NCBI GenBank assembly: GCA_031261525.1
Contig: JAISJM010000041.1
Coordinates: forward strand, 1-45,963
Source of the DNA: Eubacteriales Family XIII. Incertae Sedis bacterium
GTDB lineage: Bacteria > Bacillota > Clostridia > Peptostreptococcales > Anaerovoracaceae
Length of the DNA stretch: 45,963 nt
Reading direction: 5' to 3'
Shown: in pieces, positions 18,131 to 26,560 of the stretch
Layout: the number at the start of each line of letters is the position of its first letter
Numbering within the stretch: the first letter of the stretch is position 1
Notes under the pieces: generated by a model
Database searches by the model: none
Seen by the model: the letters and a program-made list of their open reading frames with translations, nothing else
Told to the model about the DNA's origin: nothing
Made by a program: the position numbers and the translations under genes

Positions 18131-18160
18131 ATATTAGCATATCTGAATAAAAATTGTCAA
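18131..18160 (-). promoter_or_regulatory. Promoter of the 1743-aa adhesin operon
   Basis: A consensus TTGACA (-35, 18155-18160) and TAATAT (-10, 18131-18136) are 18 bp apart on the minus strand. The predicted start near 18123 leaves a leader of about 160 nt to the ATG at 17959. The leader contains a small hairpin (GAAGC/GCTTC around 18005-18021). I could not match it to a known riboswitch. The remainder of the 17960-18304 gap is AT-rich and holds only this and the EIIAB terminator. Confidence 0.65.
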
Positions 18161-18229
18161 TATAAAACATTGAAAATTATAATATTTATAGAATCTTTCA
18201 ACCATTCATCAAAACTTATATCCGTTATA

Positions 18230-18270
18230 AATGAATAAAAAAAATAGACCTCACATTGTGAAGTCTATTT
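18230..18270 (-). terminator. Terminator of the EIIAB gene
   Basis: An interrupted stem (AAATAGAC at 18242-18249 with GTCTATTT at 18263-18270, plus an inner TCAC/GTGA pairing) is followed on the minus strand by a run of T residues. It sits 35 nt past the stop of the PTS gene. Confidence 0.88.
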
Positions 18271-18304
18271 TCATTATTCATTTTCGTATTTAGTTAATTC
18301 TGCA

Positions 18305-19114
18305 TTATGCCAATGCTTGCTCAATCAGCTCGCCTGGTCTTGCAATACTATCATTGATACTTGTCGTGATGACTTTCTTTCCTGAGAAACGTTCTGTCTC
18401 AACAGCGCGATCTGCGGCAACGATGATTGCCTGTGCAGCCTTAATATCCTCTGCCGTAAGTGCATTGCCAATACCGCTTGCACCATCCGTCTCTACAATT
18501 AGATTTACTTTCTTCGCTAATGCTGCATTGGATAGACTCTCCGCTGCAATGTATGTAAGGGCGACGCCTGTCTTACAAGCTGTCACTGCCAACACAAGTG
18601 GTGCACCAGTGAGATCAACTTTATTGCTCTCCGCAGCCTTTGCATCCGCAATAAATTTTGCACTCTCTGCTTTGTCAACAACATTGATGAAATCTTCAGC
18701 TGTCTTTGCAGCCTTCAAGTTGCCAATGAAACCAGGATCCAACAATAAGGATGATAATCTGCTCAAGACATCTAAATGAATATTGTTGGCATCATCTGGG
18801 GATGCAATAAGCAATGCAACCTTTACTGGCTGACCATCGATACTATCAAAATCAACACCTGCAGGCAATGTCAATACTGCTACAGCTGGCTTTGTAACTG
18901 CTTCGGACTTTGCATGTGGGATGGCAACGCCTTCACCAACACCTGTTGAACCATTGGACTCTCTCGCTGAAACAGCTCTTGCAAAAGCCTCTTTATCTGC
19001 AATGGCTCCAGAATTGGAAACTAAATCAACTAACTGAGTTATTACATCATTCTTGTCTGTGGCGGTTCCACCGATTTTTACCGAATCTACACTAATTAAT
19101 TCTGTAATACGCAT
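18305..19114 (-). CDS. Fructose-family PTS EIIA-EIIB protein without EIIC
   Basis: Soluble two-domain phosphotransfer protein of 269 aa. The EIIA-fru domain (~1-150) carries the phospho-accepting His in GVAIPHAKS (H67). The EIIB-fru domain (~172-269) has its active Cys in VTACKTGVALTY (C180). In typical family members this loop reads ACPTGIAHT; here Pro is Lys and the His is Leu, though the Cys remains. No membrane EIIC domain is fused or encoded nearby, so it either serves an EIIC elsewhere or acts as a phosphorylation-dependent sensor. The ATG at 19114 follows AGGAG. It has its own promoter with repeated elements in the gap after the MerR gene. A terminator follows. I am sure of the family and unsure of the substrate. 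Confidence 0.85.
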   Translation of the reverse strand: MRITELISVDSVKIGGTATDKNDVITQLVDLVSNSGAIADKEAFARAVSARESNGSTGVGEGVAIPHAKSEAVTKPAVAVLTLPAGVDFDSIDGQPVKVALLIASPDDANNIHLDVLSRLSSLLLDPGFIGNLKAAKTAEDFINVVDKAESAKFIADAKAAESNKVDLTGAPLVLAVTACKTGVALTYIAAESLSNAALAKKVNLIVETDGASGIGNALTAEDIKAAQAIIVAADRAVETERFSGKKVITTSINDSIARPGELIEQALA

Positions 19115-19182
19115 AATACTTCTCCTGTTCTATATAATTTATCAATAATGAATTGACGGATAACTTGATATACTTATATATT

Positions 19183-19242
19183 ATTATAACACAATTGAGA
19201 TAATATGCAAGCTTGACCAAAGACAGTCAAACTTGGCCAAAG
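19183..19242 (-). promoter_or_regulatory. EIIAB promoter with tandem operator-like repeats
   Basis: On the minus strand TTGCAT (19205-19210) and TATAAT (19183-19188) are 16 bp apart. Two near-identical 15-mers, CTTTGGCCAAGTTTG (19228-19242) and CTTTGGTCAAGCTTG (19208-19222), match at 13 of 15 positions with a 20-bp period. The second overlaps the -35 box. They fill the gap between the MerR stop and the PTS start, making them candidate binding sites for that MerR protein or another regulator of the PTS gene. Confidence 0.6.
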
Positions 19243-19243
19243 C

Positions 19244-20056
19244 CTAAACTTCCTTTTCTTTTCGTACAGGAGCCAAAATCTCTAGAAGATAGTGATTCGG
19301 ATCCACAATAGAAATCTCATCTTCTACATATGTATTGTAAATCGGACCCGTGAATACCAAATGATTTTCTTTTGCAAATTGAACCAAGCGGGTAGCGACA
19401 TCACCCACTTCACCATAATCGCCTCGAATAAAACAGACGATGTGCATCCCTGCAGGTCTTAAATCAACACCATTCGGGTCTACGGAATAAAAATAATCTG
19501 GTCGCGAAGCATGATCTACAAAATCATCTATATCATCAAAATACCCACCAATTGGATAATTCAAATCAACATTTCGAATTTTTGCTGTCTCGATAAAATC
19601 AAAGAACGCACTAAAATAAGTATCATCCGTAAAGCGGTTTCGCTTCCCAAGAGAAAACTTACGCTCTTCCCGATACTCTACCGTCATTTTATTTTCTTCA
19701 GAAAATAATCCAAGATTAATCAATCTTCGATAGGTTCCTACGATATTGAAACGCTCCGTCAATACCCGAATTTGATCATAGAGCTCTGTCTCCTTTTCTA
19801 GGAATACTTTACTCATCAATTCGGGGGTTCGCTCTGTCATGTACCCATTGATTTCATCAATCGTCATGCCTAAATTATTCAGTACAATAATCAAATTAAT
19901 TGTCGTAATCTGTTCAAGTGAATAATACCTATAACCATTTGCGCCCCTTTTAGACGGCTTAAATAACCCAATATTGTCATAATATCTCAACGTTGACTGT
20001 TTGATACGCGTCAAATTTGAAAAATCCTTAATAGACAGTAATCCTGGTGTTGCCAT
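19244..20056 (-). CDS. MerR-family transcriptional regulator with GyrI-like ligand domain
   Basis: A 270-aa regulator of the BltR/BmrR type. The N-terminal winged helix (~5-75: LLSIKDFSNLTRIKQSTLRYYDNIGLFKPS...GYRYYSLEQ) is followed by a linking helix and a C-terminal GyrI-like effector-binding domain (~120-270) ending LEILAPVRKE. These domains usually bind small hydrophobic or cationic molecules. The ATG at 20056 is chosen because GGGGAGG lies 5 nt upstream; a longer reading to 20086 would overlap the pilin-like gene and has no such site. The gene starts 22 nt after the pilin-like stop, suggesting cotranscription. The EIIAB promoter directly downstream with paired repeats is the most obvious target, which is inference. 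Confidence 0.88.
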   Translation of the reverse strand: MATPGLLSIKDFSNLTRIKQSTLRYYDNIGLFKPSKRGANGYRYYSLEQITTINLIIVLNNLGMTIDEINGYMTERTPELMSKVFLEKETELYDQIRVLTERFNIVGTYRRLINLGLFSEENKMTVEYREERKFSLGKRNRFTDDTYFSAFFDFIETAKIRNVDLNYPIGGYFDDIDDFVDHASRPDYFYSVDPNGVDLRPAGMHIVCFIRGDYGEVGDVATRLVQFAKENHLVFTGPIYNTYVEDEISIVDPNHYLLEILAPVRKEKEV

Positions 20057-20078
20057 ATCTTCCTCCCCTAATAATAAC

Positions 20079-20507
20079 TTATACACTCAGTATTTCATAT
20101 TTGCCATTGATATAGGCAACTGTCGCATTGTTTTTTGTTATATATATAAACGCCTCCAGTCGATTCAGATTTCCGATTTTTATGTAGCCAACCTTATCTG
20201 TTAAAATATCTGTATGATCCTCCAAAAGAGCCTCCCCTTTTTCTGTCAGCATCACATTGTGCGGGTTAGTGCTGTCAAAAAGTTCCTGAACCGTTCCATC
20301 TTCAGCACCCTCAACAATCATAAGATTGAGTGCGCCATAGACACTTCTTGCTTCACTCATAGCCGCTGTCTCTCGAGCGTCATTAATATATCCCATAAGA
20401 AATGGGAACAAAAAAGCCAAAAGTAGGACAATGATCACCATGACAACCATCAATTCAACAATCGTGAAACCATGCCGCTTATTATGTGCGACCTTGTCAA
20501 TCGCCAT
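20079..20507 (-). CDS. Type IV pilin-like / pseudopilin protein
   Basis: A small secreted or membrane protein of 142 aa with a class III signal. A 13-residue basic leader ends in Gly, then FTIVELMVVMVIIVLLLAF, with the Glu at mature position 5 as prepilin peptidases and N-methylases require. A ~100-residue helical and mixed domain follows. The ATG at 20507 has AGGA upstream and gives a standard leader length; a start at 20561 is possible but has no visible ribosome binding site. No prepilin peptidase, assembly ATPase or other pilin genes occur in this window, so it is an orphan here. It may form a minor pilin or a competence-type pseudopilus with components encoded elsewhere. Confidence 0.8.
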   Translation of the reverse strand: MAIDKVAHNKRHGFTIVELMVVMVIIVLLLAFLFPFLMGYINDARETAAMSEARSVYGALNLMIVEGAEDGTVQELFDSTNPHNVMLTEKGEALLEDHTDILTDKVGYIKIGNLNRLEAFIYITKNNATVAYINGKYEILSV

Positions 20508-20621
20508 GGACTTGTTCCTGACTATAGATATGCAGTTGTTATCATTATACGCGATTTTCATACGGAAAGTATACCATAAGATATTGAACTTTTATATAAG
20601 TTACGATAAATTGTAATTTGG

Positions 20622-21707
20622 TTACATTAATTTTACAATATTTGATATCAATACCTTCGGTGCATCTTCAATACGAATGGTTTCAATAATCTCACCTTTA
20701 CGAAACAATACGGCATTGCCATCACCACAGGCGATACCAAGATCCGCATGTTTTGCTTCGCCAGGTCCATTTACAGCGCAGCCCATGATTGCGACATTGA
20801 ATGTATGAGATTCTAACTTGTGATTTTGGACTGTCTTGATTCGCTGCTTTTCAAGTGGTTTGATTGCATCCGATACATCACTTGCAACTTTCAATAGATT
20901 CACTTTGCATCTGCCACATGTCGGGCAGGATATAATATTGATTGCACCGCCAAGTCTGTCGCAGGCTCTTAGGATATCATAAGCTGCATAAATCTCATTG
21001 ACAGGATCTCCCGTAAGACTTACCCGAATGGTATCACCGATACCATCCATAAGCAGACTTCCAATGCCAATCGCAGACTTAATGACTGCCATCTCACCGA
21101 CGCCGGCTTCCGTAATACCGATATGCAGTGGCACATCTGTCTTCTCCTTAATCAAGCGATGTACTGCTGTATTTGTCTTGATGTCTGAGGACTTGATGGA
21201 TAAAACAAGATTATCAAAGTCCATCGACTCGATGAGTTCGATTTTCTTTACCGCACTTTCGACAAGCGCTTCTGGCGTTGGACCACCATATTTTGCAATC
21301 AATTCTTTCTCTACTGAACCAGAATTGACACCAATTCGGATGGGAATTCCTGCTTCTTTCGCTTTATCTACAACGGCTTTGATGCGATTATCGCTACCGA
21401 TATTGCCTGGGTTAATTCTGATTTTATCTGCACCATGTTCAATCGCAAGAATTGCAAGTTTATAGTCAAAATGAATATCCGCAACAATGGGAAGTGGCGA
21501 ATTCTCTTTGATTTTGGAGATTGCTCTTGCCGCCTCTTCGGTAGGCACAGCCACTCTGACGATATCACAACCCGCCTCAGCCAGTTGCCATATCTGGCGA
21601 TTCACTGCATATACATCTTCTGTATGGACATTGGTCATCGATTGGACTGGAATCTTTCCACCACCGCCTATTTTGACCTCTCCACACATCACACTTCTTG
21701 ATGACAT
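20622..21707 (-). CDS. ispG: 4-hydroxy-3-methylbut-2-enyl diphosphate synthase (IspG/GcpE)
   Basis: This cytoplasmic iron-sulfur enzyme of the MEP isoprenoid pathway converts MEcPP to HMBPP. The 361-aa protein has the TIM-barrel half (opening VQSMTNVHTEDV, with VADIHFDYKLA and RINPGNIG) and the C-terminal cluster domain. Cluster ligands are visible as CPTCGRC (C261, C264) and MGCAVNGPGEA (C310 with E317), giving three Cys and one Glu as in characterised IspG. The ATG at 21707 is preceded by AGGAGG. It sits in one operon with dxr, another enzyme of the same pathway, and rseP. Firmicutes commonly have polC next, but a pilin-like gene follows here instead. Confidence 0.97.
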   Translation of the reverse strand: MSSRSVMCGEVKIGGGGKIPVQSMTNVHTEDVYAVNRQIWQLAEAGCDIVRVAVPTEEAARAISKIKENSPLPIVADIHFDYKLAILAIEHGADKIRINPGNIGSDNRIKAVVDKAKEAGIPIRIGVNSGSVEKELIAKYGGPTPEALVESAVKKIELIESMDFDNLVLSIKSSDIKTNTAVHRLIKEKTDVPLHIGITEAGVGEMAVIKSAIGIGSLLMDGIGDTIRVSLTGDPVNEIYAAYDILRACDRLGGAINIISCPTCGRCKVNLLKVASDVSDAIKPLEKQRIKTVQNHKLESHTFNVAIMGCAVNGPGEAKHADLGIACGDGNAVLFRKGEIIETIRIEDAPKVLISNIVKLM

Positions 21708-21752
21708 ATTGCCTCCTATTTGTTAAACCTTCAGACTTGCTAAATCTTCTTG

Positions 21753-22604
21753 TTACATCTTCAGAACATCATTAAATGTTACATAAATCATGAGCATGAA
21801 CAACAACGCCATTCCGACCACATGAAACATGCTTTCGACTTTAGCTCCGACACGATTGCCTGTAATTTTGTTTATTAGTAAAAATACCAATCGACCACCA
21901 TCTAGCGCGGGAAATGGTAACAAATTCATGACAGCTAAGTTCAGACTGATGATTGCAGCTAGGAAGGATACGCCAGATACACCAGTTTTGGTAGATTCGC
22001 CCACTGCTTGGACGATACCGACAGGACCCGATAAATCATCCATTGGCGCTTTTCCAACGAAAAGCTGCCCGATGAACTCGTACATGAATCGCGCCATCTC
22101 ACCAATAATCTCGATTGGACGCATGAACAAGAAACCGATGTCATACTTCCCTGATACCACCATATAGTATAAAACGAGCGCAAACATAATCAGATATGCG
22201 AAGAGCAGATTCATGAAACTGCCTGCAAATAAGATGATTGCTCGTTGATAGTATGGCTTATCTTGAAAGGAGACTGAAGCAGCGGATGCAGAGGATAATG
22301 CTGCGGAAGATAATACTGATGTTGCAGAAGAATTGACGTCCATGTCATCGTCCGCGCCATCTGTAGGCGTCATGCCACTGCCCGCAGCGTCCTCACCTTC
22401 CATCGCACAATAACCGCCGATTGGCAATGCACGCAAGCTATATTGCGTGTCACCTTTTTTGATACCCCAGATTTTGGGTCCCATACCAAGTGCGAATTCA
22501 TTGACGCGCACTTTAAAGAGTTTGGCCGTAATAAAATGACCAAACTCGTGGATGAAAATCAATATTCCAAAGATAATGATGCTGATGATAATGGTTAATA
22601 CCAA
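21753..22604 (-). CDS. rseP: Site-2 protease RseP/RasP, PDZ domain apparently absent
   Basis: Membrane zinc metalloprotease (family M50) that cuts transmembrane helices of anti-sigma factors and signal peptides. Zinc ligands are seen in HEFGH (H19, E20, H23) in TM1 and LLPFPALDGGR (D235) in TM3. The GGYCAMEGED and LSGPVGIVQ motifs are present. At 283 aa it is short: family members are usually about 340-420 aa with one or two PDZ domains between TM2 and TM3. Here TM2 (~123-149) is followed within ~10 residues by the FMYEFIGQLFVGK helix that normally comes after PDZ. A low-complexity Ser/Ala/Asp stretch (~72-113) is inserted after GGYCAMEG. The start is TTG at 22604 with AAGGAG 5 nt upstream, overlapping the end of the upstream gene's stop region. 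Confidence 0.9.
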   Translation of the reverse strand: MVLTIIISIIIFGILIFIHEFGHFITAKLFKVRVNEFALGMGPKIWGIKKGDTQYSLRALPIGGYCAMEGEDAAGSGMTPTDGADDDMDVNSSATSVLSSAALSSASAASVSFQDKPYYQRAIILFAGSFMNLLFAYLIMFALVLYYMVVSGKYDIGFLFMRPIEIIGEMARFMYEFIGQLFVGKAPMDDLSGPVGIVQAVGESTKTGVSGVSFLAAIISLNLAVMNLLPFPALDGGRLVFLLINKITGNRVGAKVESMFHVVGMALLFMLMIYVTFNDVLKM

Positions 22605-22616
22605 TTGAACTCCTTG

Positions 22617-24347
22617 CTATACTGTACTCTTGCGGATCTCTGTACGACGCACTTTTCCTGAAATCGTCTTGGGCAGTTCGTCTACAAATTCAATGACACG
22701 CGGAATCTTGTACGCGGCAGCATTGGCTTTCACGTAGCGTTTGATTTCCTTTTTTAGCTGGTCATTTGGTTCCCAGCCTTCGTTGAGGATGATGCTTACT
22801 TTTATATTCTGACCTCTAAGTGGGTCTGGAACGCCTGTTACAGCACATTCTAGAACAGAATCATGTTCTTGTACCACACTCTCAACTTCAAATGGTCCGA
22901 TACGATAGCCTGCACTCTTGATAATATCGTCACTTCTACCCACAAACCAGATATGACCTGTTTCATCTTGGACAGCGAGATCTCCTGTATGATAGAAGCC
23001 GCCACGCCATGCTTCGGCGGTCATTTCGTCATTTTCAAAATAACCCATGAACACGCCCATGTCACCTGGCTTACAGTTGATACACATCTCACCTTCCTGT
23101 CCGACTTCAACTTCATTGCAGTCGTCGTCAAGGAACCGAAGATCATAGAACGGATTGATTAGCCCAATCGAACCTGGAACTGGCTTCGAATATTTTGAGG
23201 TCAGTACCATCGGCGTTGATTCCGTCTGTCCATAAGCTTCGTAGATTTCCAAGCCTGTAAGGTCTTTGAATTTATTGAAAACATCCTCATTGAGCGGCTC
23301 ACCCGCAGATGTTGCATATTCTAACGCGGACAAATCATATTTTTTGAAATCCGTATTGATCAGCACACGATAAACCGTTGGTGGCGCACAGAATGAAGTC
23401 ACCTTATTGTCTGCCATGACTTTGAGAAGTCTTGACGGCTTCATCTGATCATGTTCATAGACCATGATTGCAGCCTTGCAGAGCCACTGACCGTAAATCT
23501 TACCCCATGCAGCCTTCGCCCAGCCCGTATCTGAAAGTGTCAAATGCAGACTTCCTGGATGTAAATTGTGCCAATATTTTGCGGTTGTAATGTGACCCAG
23601 TGGATATAGATAGTTATGTGCAACCATCTTCGGCATGCCTGTGGTACCAGATGTAAAATAGAGCAACATCATGTCTTCATTTTTTGTGACACGCTCGAAA
23701 GCACTGATTTCTGTCTGACTGGAATTAGAATCCACTGAAGCTGAATCGGCATCTAGCATATGGGCGGCAATCCCCTCTGTCAGATTGTCAAAGCCAACCA
23801 GTTTTTCCTTGTCCGCAATGTCATCTTTGCCAATTCTTATGATATGCCTGAGCGATGGCGAATTTTTCTTGCTATCCTTGATATGCTCCAGCAGATACTC
23901 ATCATCGGTTGTAACAATCGCAGCTACCCCCGCTGCATTGTTTCTGAACTCGATATCATGCATTGTGAGATGGTGCGTAGCGGGAATTGCAACTGCACCG
24001 ATTTTCATGAGTGCTAGAATACAAATCCAATACTCCGCGCGTCTTCTCAGAATCAACATCACGCGATCCTGTTGCCCAATTCCAATCGACTGGAAATACC
24101 TCGCAGCAGCATCTGACAATAGCTTCAATTCTCCAAATGTATAGATATGCTTGTCACCCGTATCATTGACCCATACCATCGCGGTCTTGTCAGGATCTTC
24201 TTTCGCAAGTTCGTCCATGCAATCAAATGCAAAGTTGAAATTTTCAGGTCTATCAATCTTGTAATTTGCTACGAAATCATCGTAATCCTTGAATTCTTTT
24301 AAATCAAACCACGGTTTATTGCTTCTATATCTTGAATTATCTGCCAT
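22617..24347 (-). CDS. AMP-forming acyl-CoA synthetase (acetyl/medium-chain type)
   Basis: ANL-superfamily ligase that activates a carboxylic acid to acyl-AMP and then acyl-CoA. The 576-aa protein shows the phosphate loop YFTSGTTGMPKMV, the adenine motif YGQTEST, the hinge region GDLAVQDETGHIWFVGRSDDIIKSAGYRI, and the catalytic Lys in PKTISGKVRR near the C-terminus. Overall it resembles the ACSM/acetate-propionate group, but I cannot fix the substrate. The ATG at 24347 was chosen; an upstream TTG at 24356 is possible. A short Asp/Ser-rich loop (DADSASVDSNSSQ) is inserted before the phosphate loop. It lies between dxr and rseP, which are usually adjacent, so it may be a later insertion into this operon. 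Possible role: feeding fatty acids or acetate into lipid synthesis next to cdsA. Confidence 0.88.
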   Translation of the reverse strand: MADNSRYRSNKPWFDLKEFKDYDDFVANYKIDRPENFNFAFDCMDELAKEDPDKTAMVWVNDTGDKHIYTFGELKLLSDAAARYFQSIGIGQQDRVMLILRRRAEYWICILALMKIGAVAIPATHHLTMHDIEFRNNAAGVAAIVTTDDEYLLEHIKDSKKNSPSLRHIIRIGKDDIADKEKLVGFDNLTEGIAAHMLDADSASVDSNSSQTEISAFERVTKNEDMMLLYFTSGTTGMPKMVAHNYLYPLGHITTAKYWHNLHPGSLHLTLSDTGWAKAAWGKIYGQWLCKAAIMVYEHDQMKPSRLLKVMADNKVTSFCAPPTVYRVLINTDFKKYDLSALEYATSAGEPLNEDVFNKFKDLTGLEIYEAYGQTESTPMVLTSKYSKPVPGSIGLINPFYDLRFLDDDCNEVEVGQEGEMCINCKPGDMGVFMGYFENDEMTAEAWRGGFYHTGDLAVQDETGHIWFVGRSDDIIKSAGYRIGPFEVESVVQEHDSVLECAVTGVPDPLRGQNIKVSIILNEGWEPNDQLKKEIKRYVKANAAAYKIPRVIEFVDELPKTISGKVRRTEIRKSTV

Positions 24348-24459
24348 ACTCTCCAAATCCCCTTTACGCGTATCTTAACTTATCAAATAATTCTAACATT
24401 ATTAAACTTAACAAAACTTAAACCCAAATGTTACAACAATATTACAGACGTACTTGATA

Positions 24460-25614
24460 TCACCTTTCTGCAATGATCTGTCTCGTCTGCGCACGCGCAA
24501 TTTCATCCATTTGCCAGATTTCCTCAAAGTGATGAAACATTTTCGGTTCATGTTCATCTAAAATCTTACCAATCGTATCCTGAATATCAAGAAATCCGAT
24601 TCTACCCTGAAGATATAATTCAACCAAAACCTCGTTGGCTGCATTGAGCACAACTGGCGCAGAATCACTTCCCTCTTTGAGGACTTTATATGCATAGTCG
24701 AGGCATTTAAAAGTCTCGAGGTCAGGCTCCGCAAATGTCAACGTTCCTAGTTTTATCAAATCCATCGCGCTGGCACCAGTTGGATCGCGCTTCTCGCCAG
24801 ATACCGCATAACTAATCGGCACACGCATATCAGGCGCCCCCATCTGCGCAATCACACTACCATCACGGTAGGCGACCATCGAATGAATGATGCTTTCCTT
24901 ATGAACGACAACGTCAATCTGATCCGTCTGCAAGTCGAAAAGCCAACGTGCCTCAATGACTTCAAAGCCTTTGTTCATCATCGTTGCAGAGTCGATACTA
25001 ATCTTACTACCCATATCCCAATTTGGATGCTTTAACGCTTGGGCAGGCGTCTTATCTTTGAGCTCATCTCGAGTAAGACCGAAAAAAGGACCACCACTCG
25101 CAGTCAAAATAATCTTGTCGACTTCGTCTTTACTGCCCGCAGACATCGCTTGCCAAATGGCACTGTGCTCGCTGTCAATCGGAATCATTTCCGCCCCAGC
25201 ACGCTTCGCCAAGTCCATCACAAGCCTGCCACCTGTAACAAGCGTCTCCTTGTTGGCAAGTGCGATATATTTGTTGCCCGAAGTAATTGCTGTGACCGTT
25301 GGTTCAAGCCCCGCAATACCGACAAGCGCATTGACAAAAATATCAACTTGCTGAGTCGCAGCTTCGAGCAAACCATCCGAACCTGAATAAACTTCAAGAT
25401 TCTCAAATTCATTTCTCAAAGTATCCGCATCGATCTCACTTGACACGACAACCAATCTTGGTAGAAATTCCAAAATCTGTGCCCGTAGAATATCAATACG
25501 CTTACCACAAGTGAGCACCTCCACACGGTATGTATCGGGATTACGTCTCACAATGTCGAGCGTCTGTGTACCGATAGAACCCGTGGATCCGAGTATTGTA
25601 ATTAATTTCTGCAT
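24460..25614 (-). CDS. dxr: 1-deoxy-D-xylulose 5-phosphate reductoisomerase
   Basis: Second enzyme of the MEP pathway, making MEP from DXP with NADPH and a divalent metal. The 384-aa protein is of normal length. The NADPH loop GSTGSIG is at the N-terminus. ANKETLV, IDSEHSA, TASGGPF, HPNWDMG, DSATMMNKGFE and HKESIIHS are all present, covering the metal- and substrate-binding residues. The ATG at 25614 has GAGGGG upstream. It is cotranscribed with cdsA upstream (39-nt gap) and the acyl-CoA synthetase downstream (~112 nt). Together with ispG this window encodes two of the seven MEP steps. Confidence 0.97.
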   Translation of the reverse strand: MQKLITILGSTGSIGTQTLDIVRRNPDTYRVEVLTCGKRIDILRAQILEFLPRLVVVSSEIDADTLRNEFENLEVYSGSDGLLEAATQQVDIFVNALVGIAGLEPTVTAITSGNKYIALANKETLVTGGRLVMDLAKRAGAEMIPIDSEHSAIWQAMSAGSKDEVDKIILTASGGPFFGLTRDELKDKTPAQALKHPNWDMGSKISIDSATMMNKGFEVIEARWLFDLQTDQIDVVVHKESIIHSMVAYRDGSVIAQMGAPDMRVPISYAVSGEKRDPTGASAMDLIKLGTLTFAEPDLETFKCLDYAYKVLKEGSDSAPVVLNAANEVLVELYLQGRIGFLDIQDTIGKILDEHEPKMFHHFEEIWQMDEIARAQTRQIIAER

Positions 25615-25653
25615 TTGCCCCTCTTTCTTTGGCAGTAGAATTCGAGTAGAATT

Positions 25654-26520
25654 TTACCAAAGTATATATGCTAAATAATACATAAATGGTGCTGCAAACA
25701 ACACAGAATCAAAGCGATCTAAGACACCACCGTGACCTGGAATCAAATCACCATAGTCTTTAATCTCAAGCTTTCGTTTGAAGATGGATGCACTCAAATC
25801 ACCTAATTGTGAGAAAATACTTCCTGCCACCGCCATGATGACGACATAGACGATGTATTCGCGCATGAAGATATAGGCATAGGCACTACACAAAACAGTC
25901 GCACCAATCACACCACCGACTGCACCCTCCACCGTCTTTTTGGGGCTAATCGTCTTACACAATTTATGTTTTCCAAACAGATAACCTGTAAAATACGCAA
26001 AGACATCTGTCCCAAATGCACAAAAAATGACAAGCCACACAATCGAATACGGTCCAACAATTGAATACGCGTGACCTGCAATGTGAAAGCTGAATAAATC
26101 TGAATGGAATATCTGTCTACTGAGCGTATCGAGTAACACAACATGATAAGCAAAGAATGCTACATAAATAAGGCCAAACGCTGTCACAATACCATCTTCA
26201 AGCTTCCGCTCCTTGATATTGAACATATACAGCATGCTTAAAATCATGACAAGCATCACCCACATAACGATAAATGCAAACGAATCCCCTGCGCGTTGTG
26301 TATATGCCGCAATGTGCCCAGGCACAATAAAAAGTAAGAATACACACACGGACGCAATCGTCATCGATGGTTTTACATCTTTATGTTTAAATGCATTATA
26401 AAATTCCCGCACGCCGATGAGCGCGATAAGAAAGCACATGAGGTTGATAACCTCACCGCCTATCGCAATCAATACGAGCAGTGGGAGCATCAGCAACCCA
26501 GAAACAACTCTAGTCTTCAT
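25654..26520 (-). CDS. cdsA: Phosphatidate cytidylyltransferase
   Basis: Integral membrane enzyme making CDP-diacylglycerol from phosphatidate and CTP, the precursor of all phospholipids. The 288-aa protein has about eight hydrophobic segments. The C-terminal signature is clear: SIFKRKLEIKDYGDLIPGHGG followed by VLDRFDS. Upstream KKTVEGAVGG is also typical. The start at 26520 (MKTRVVSGLL) matches family N-termini, though the ribosome binding site is weak (TAGG about 11 nt away). It lies 40 nt after uppS, the usual order in Firmicutes. Confidence 0.96.
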   Translation of the reverse strand: MKTRVVSGLLMLPLLVLIAIGGEVINLMCFLIALIGVREFYNAFKHKDVKPSMTIASVCVFLLFIVPGHIAAYTQRAGDSFAFIVMWVMLVMILSMLYMFNIKERKLEDGIVTAFGLIYVAFFAYHVVLLDTLSRQIFHSDLFSFHIAGHAYSIVGPYSIVWLVIFCAFGTDVFAYFTGYLFGKHKLCKTISPKKTVEGAVGGVIGATVLCSAYAYIFMREYIVYVVIMAVAGSIFSQLGDLSASIFKRKLEIKDYGDLIPGHGGVLDRFDSVLFAAPFMYYLAYILW

Positions 26521-26560
26521 ATACTAGCAAACCTACTTTCTGCCTTATCTTTCTATCTTC

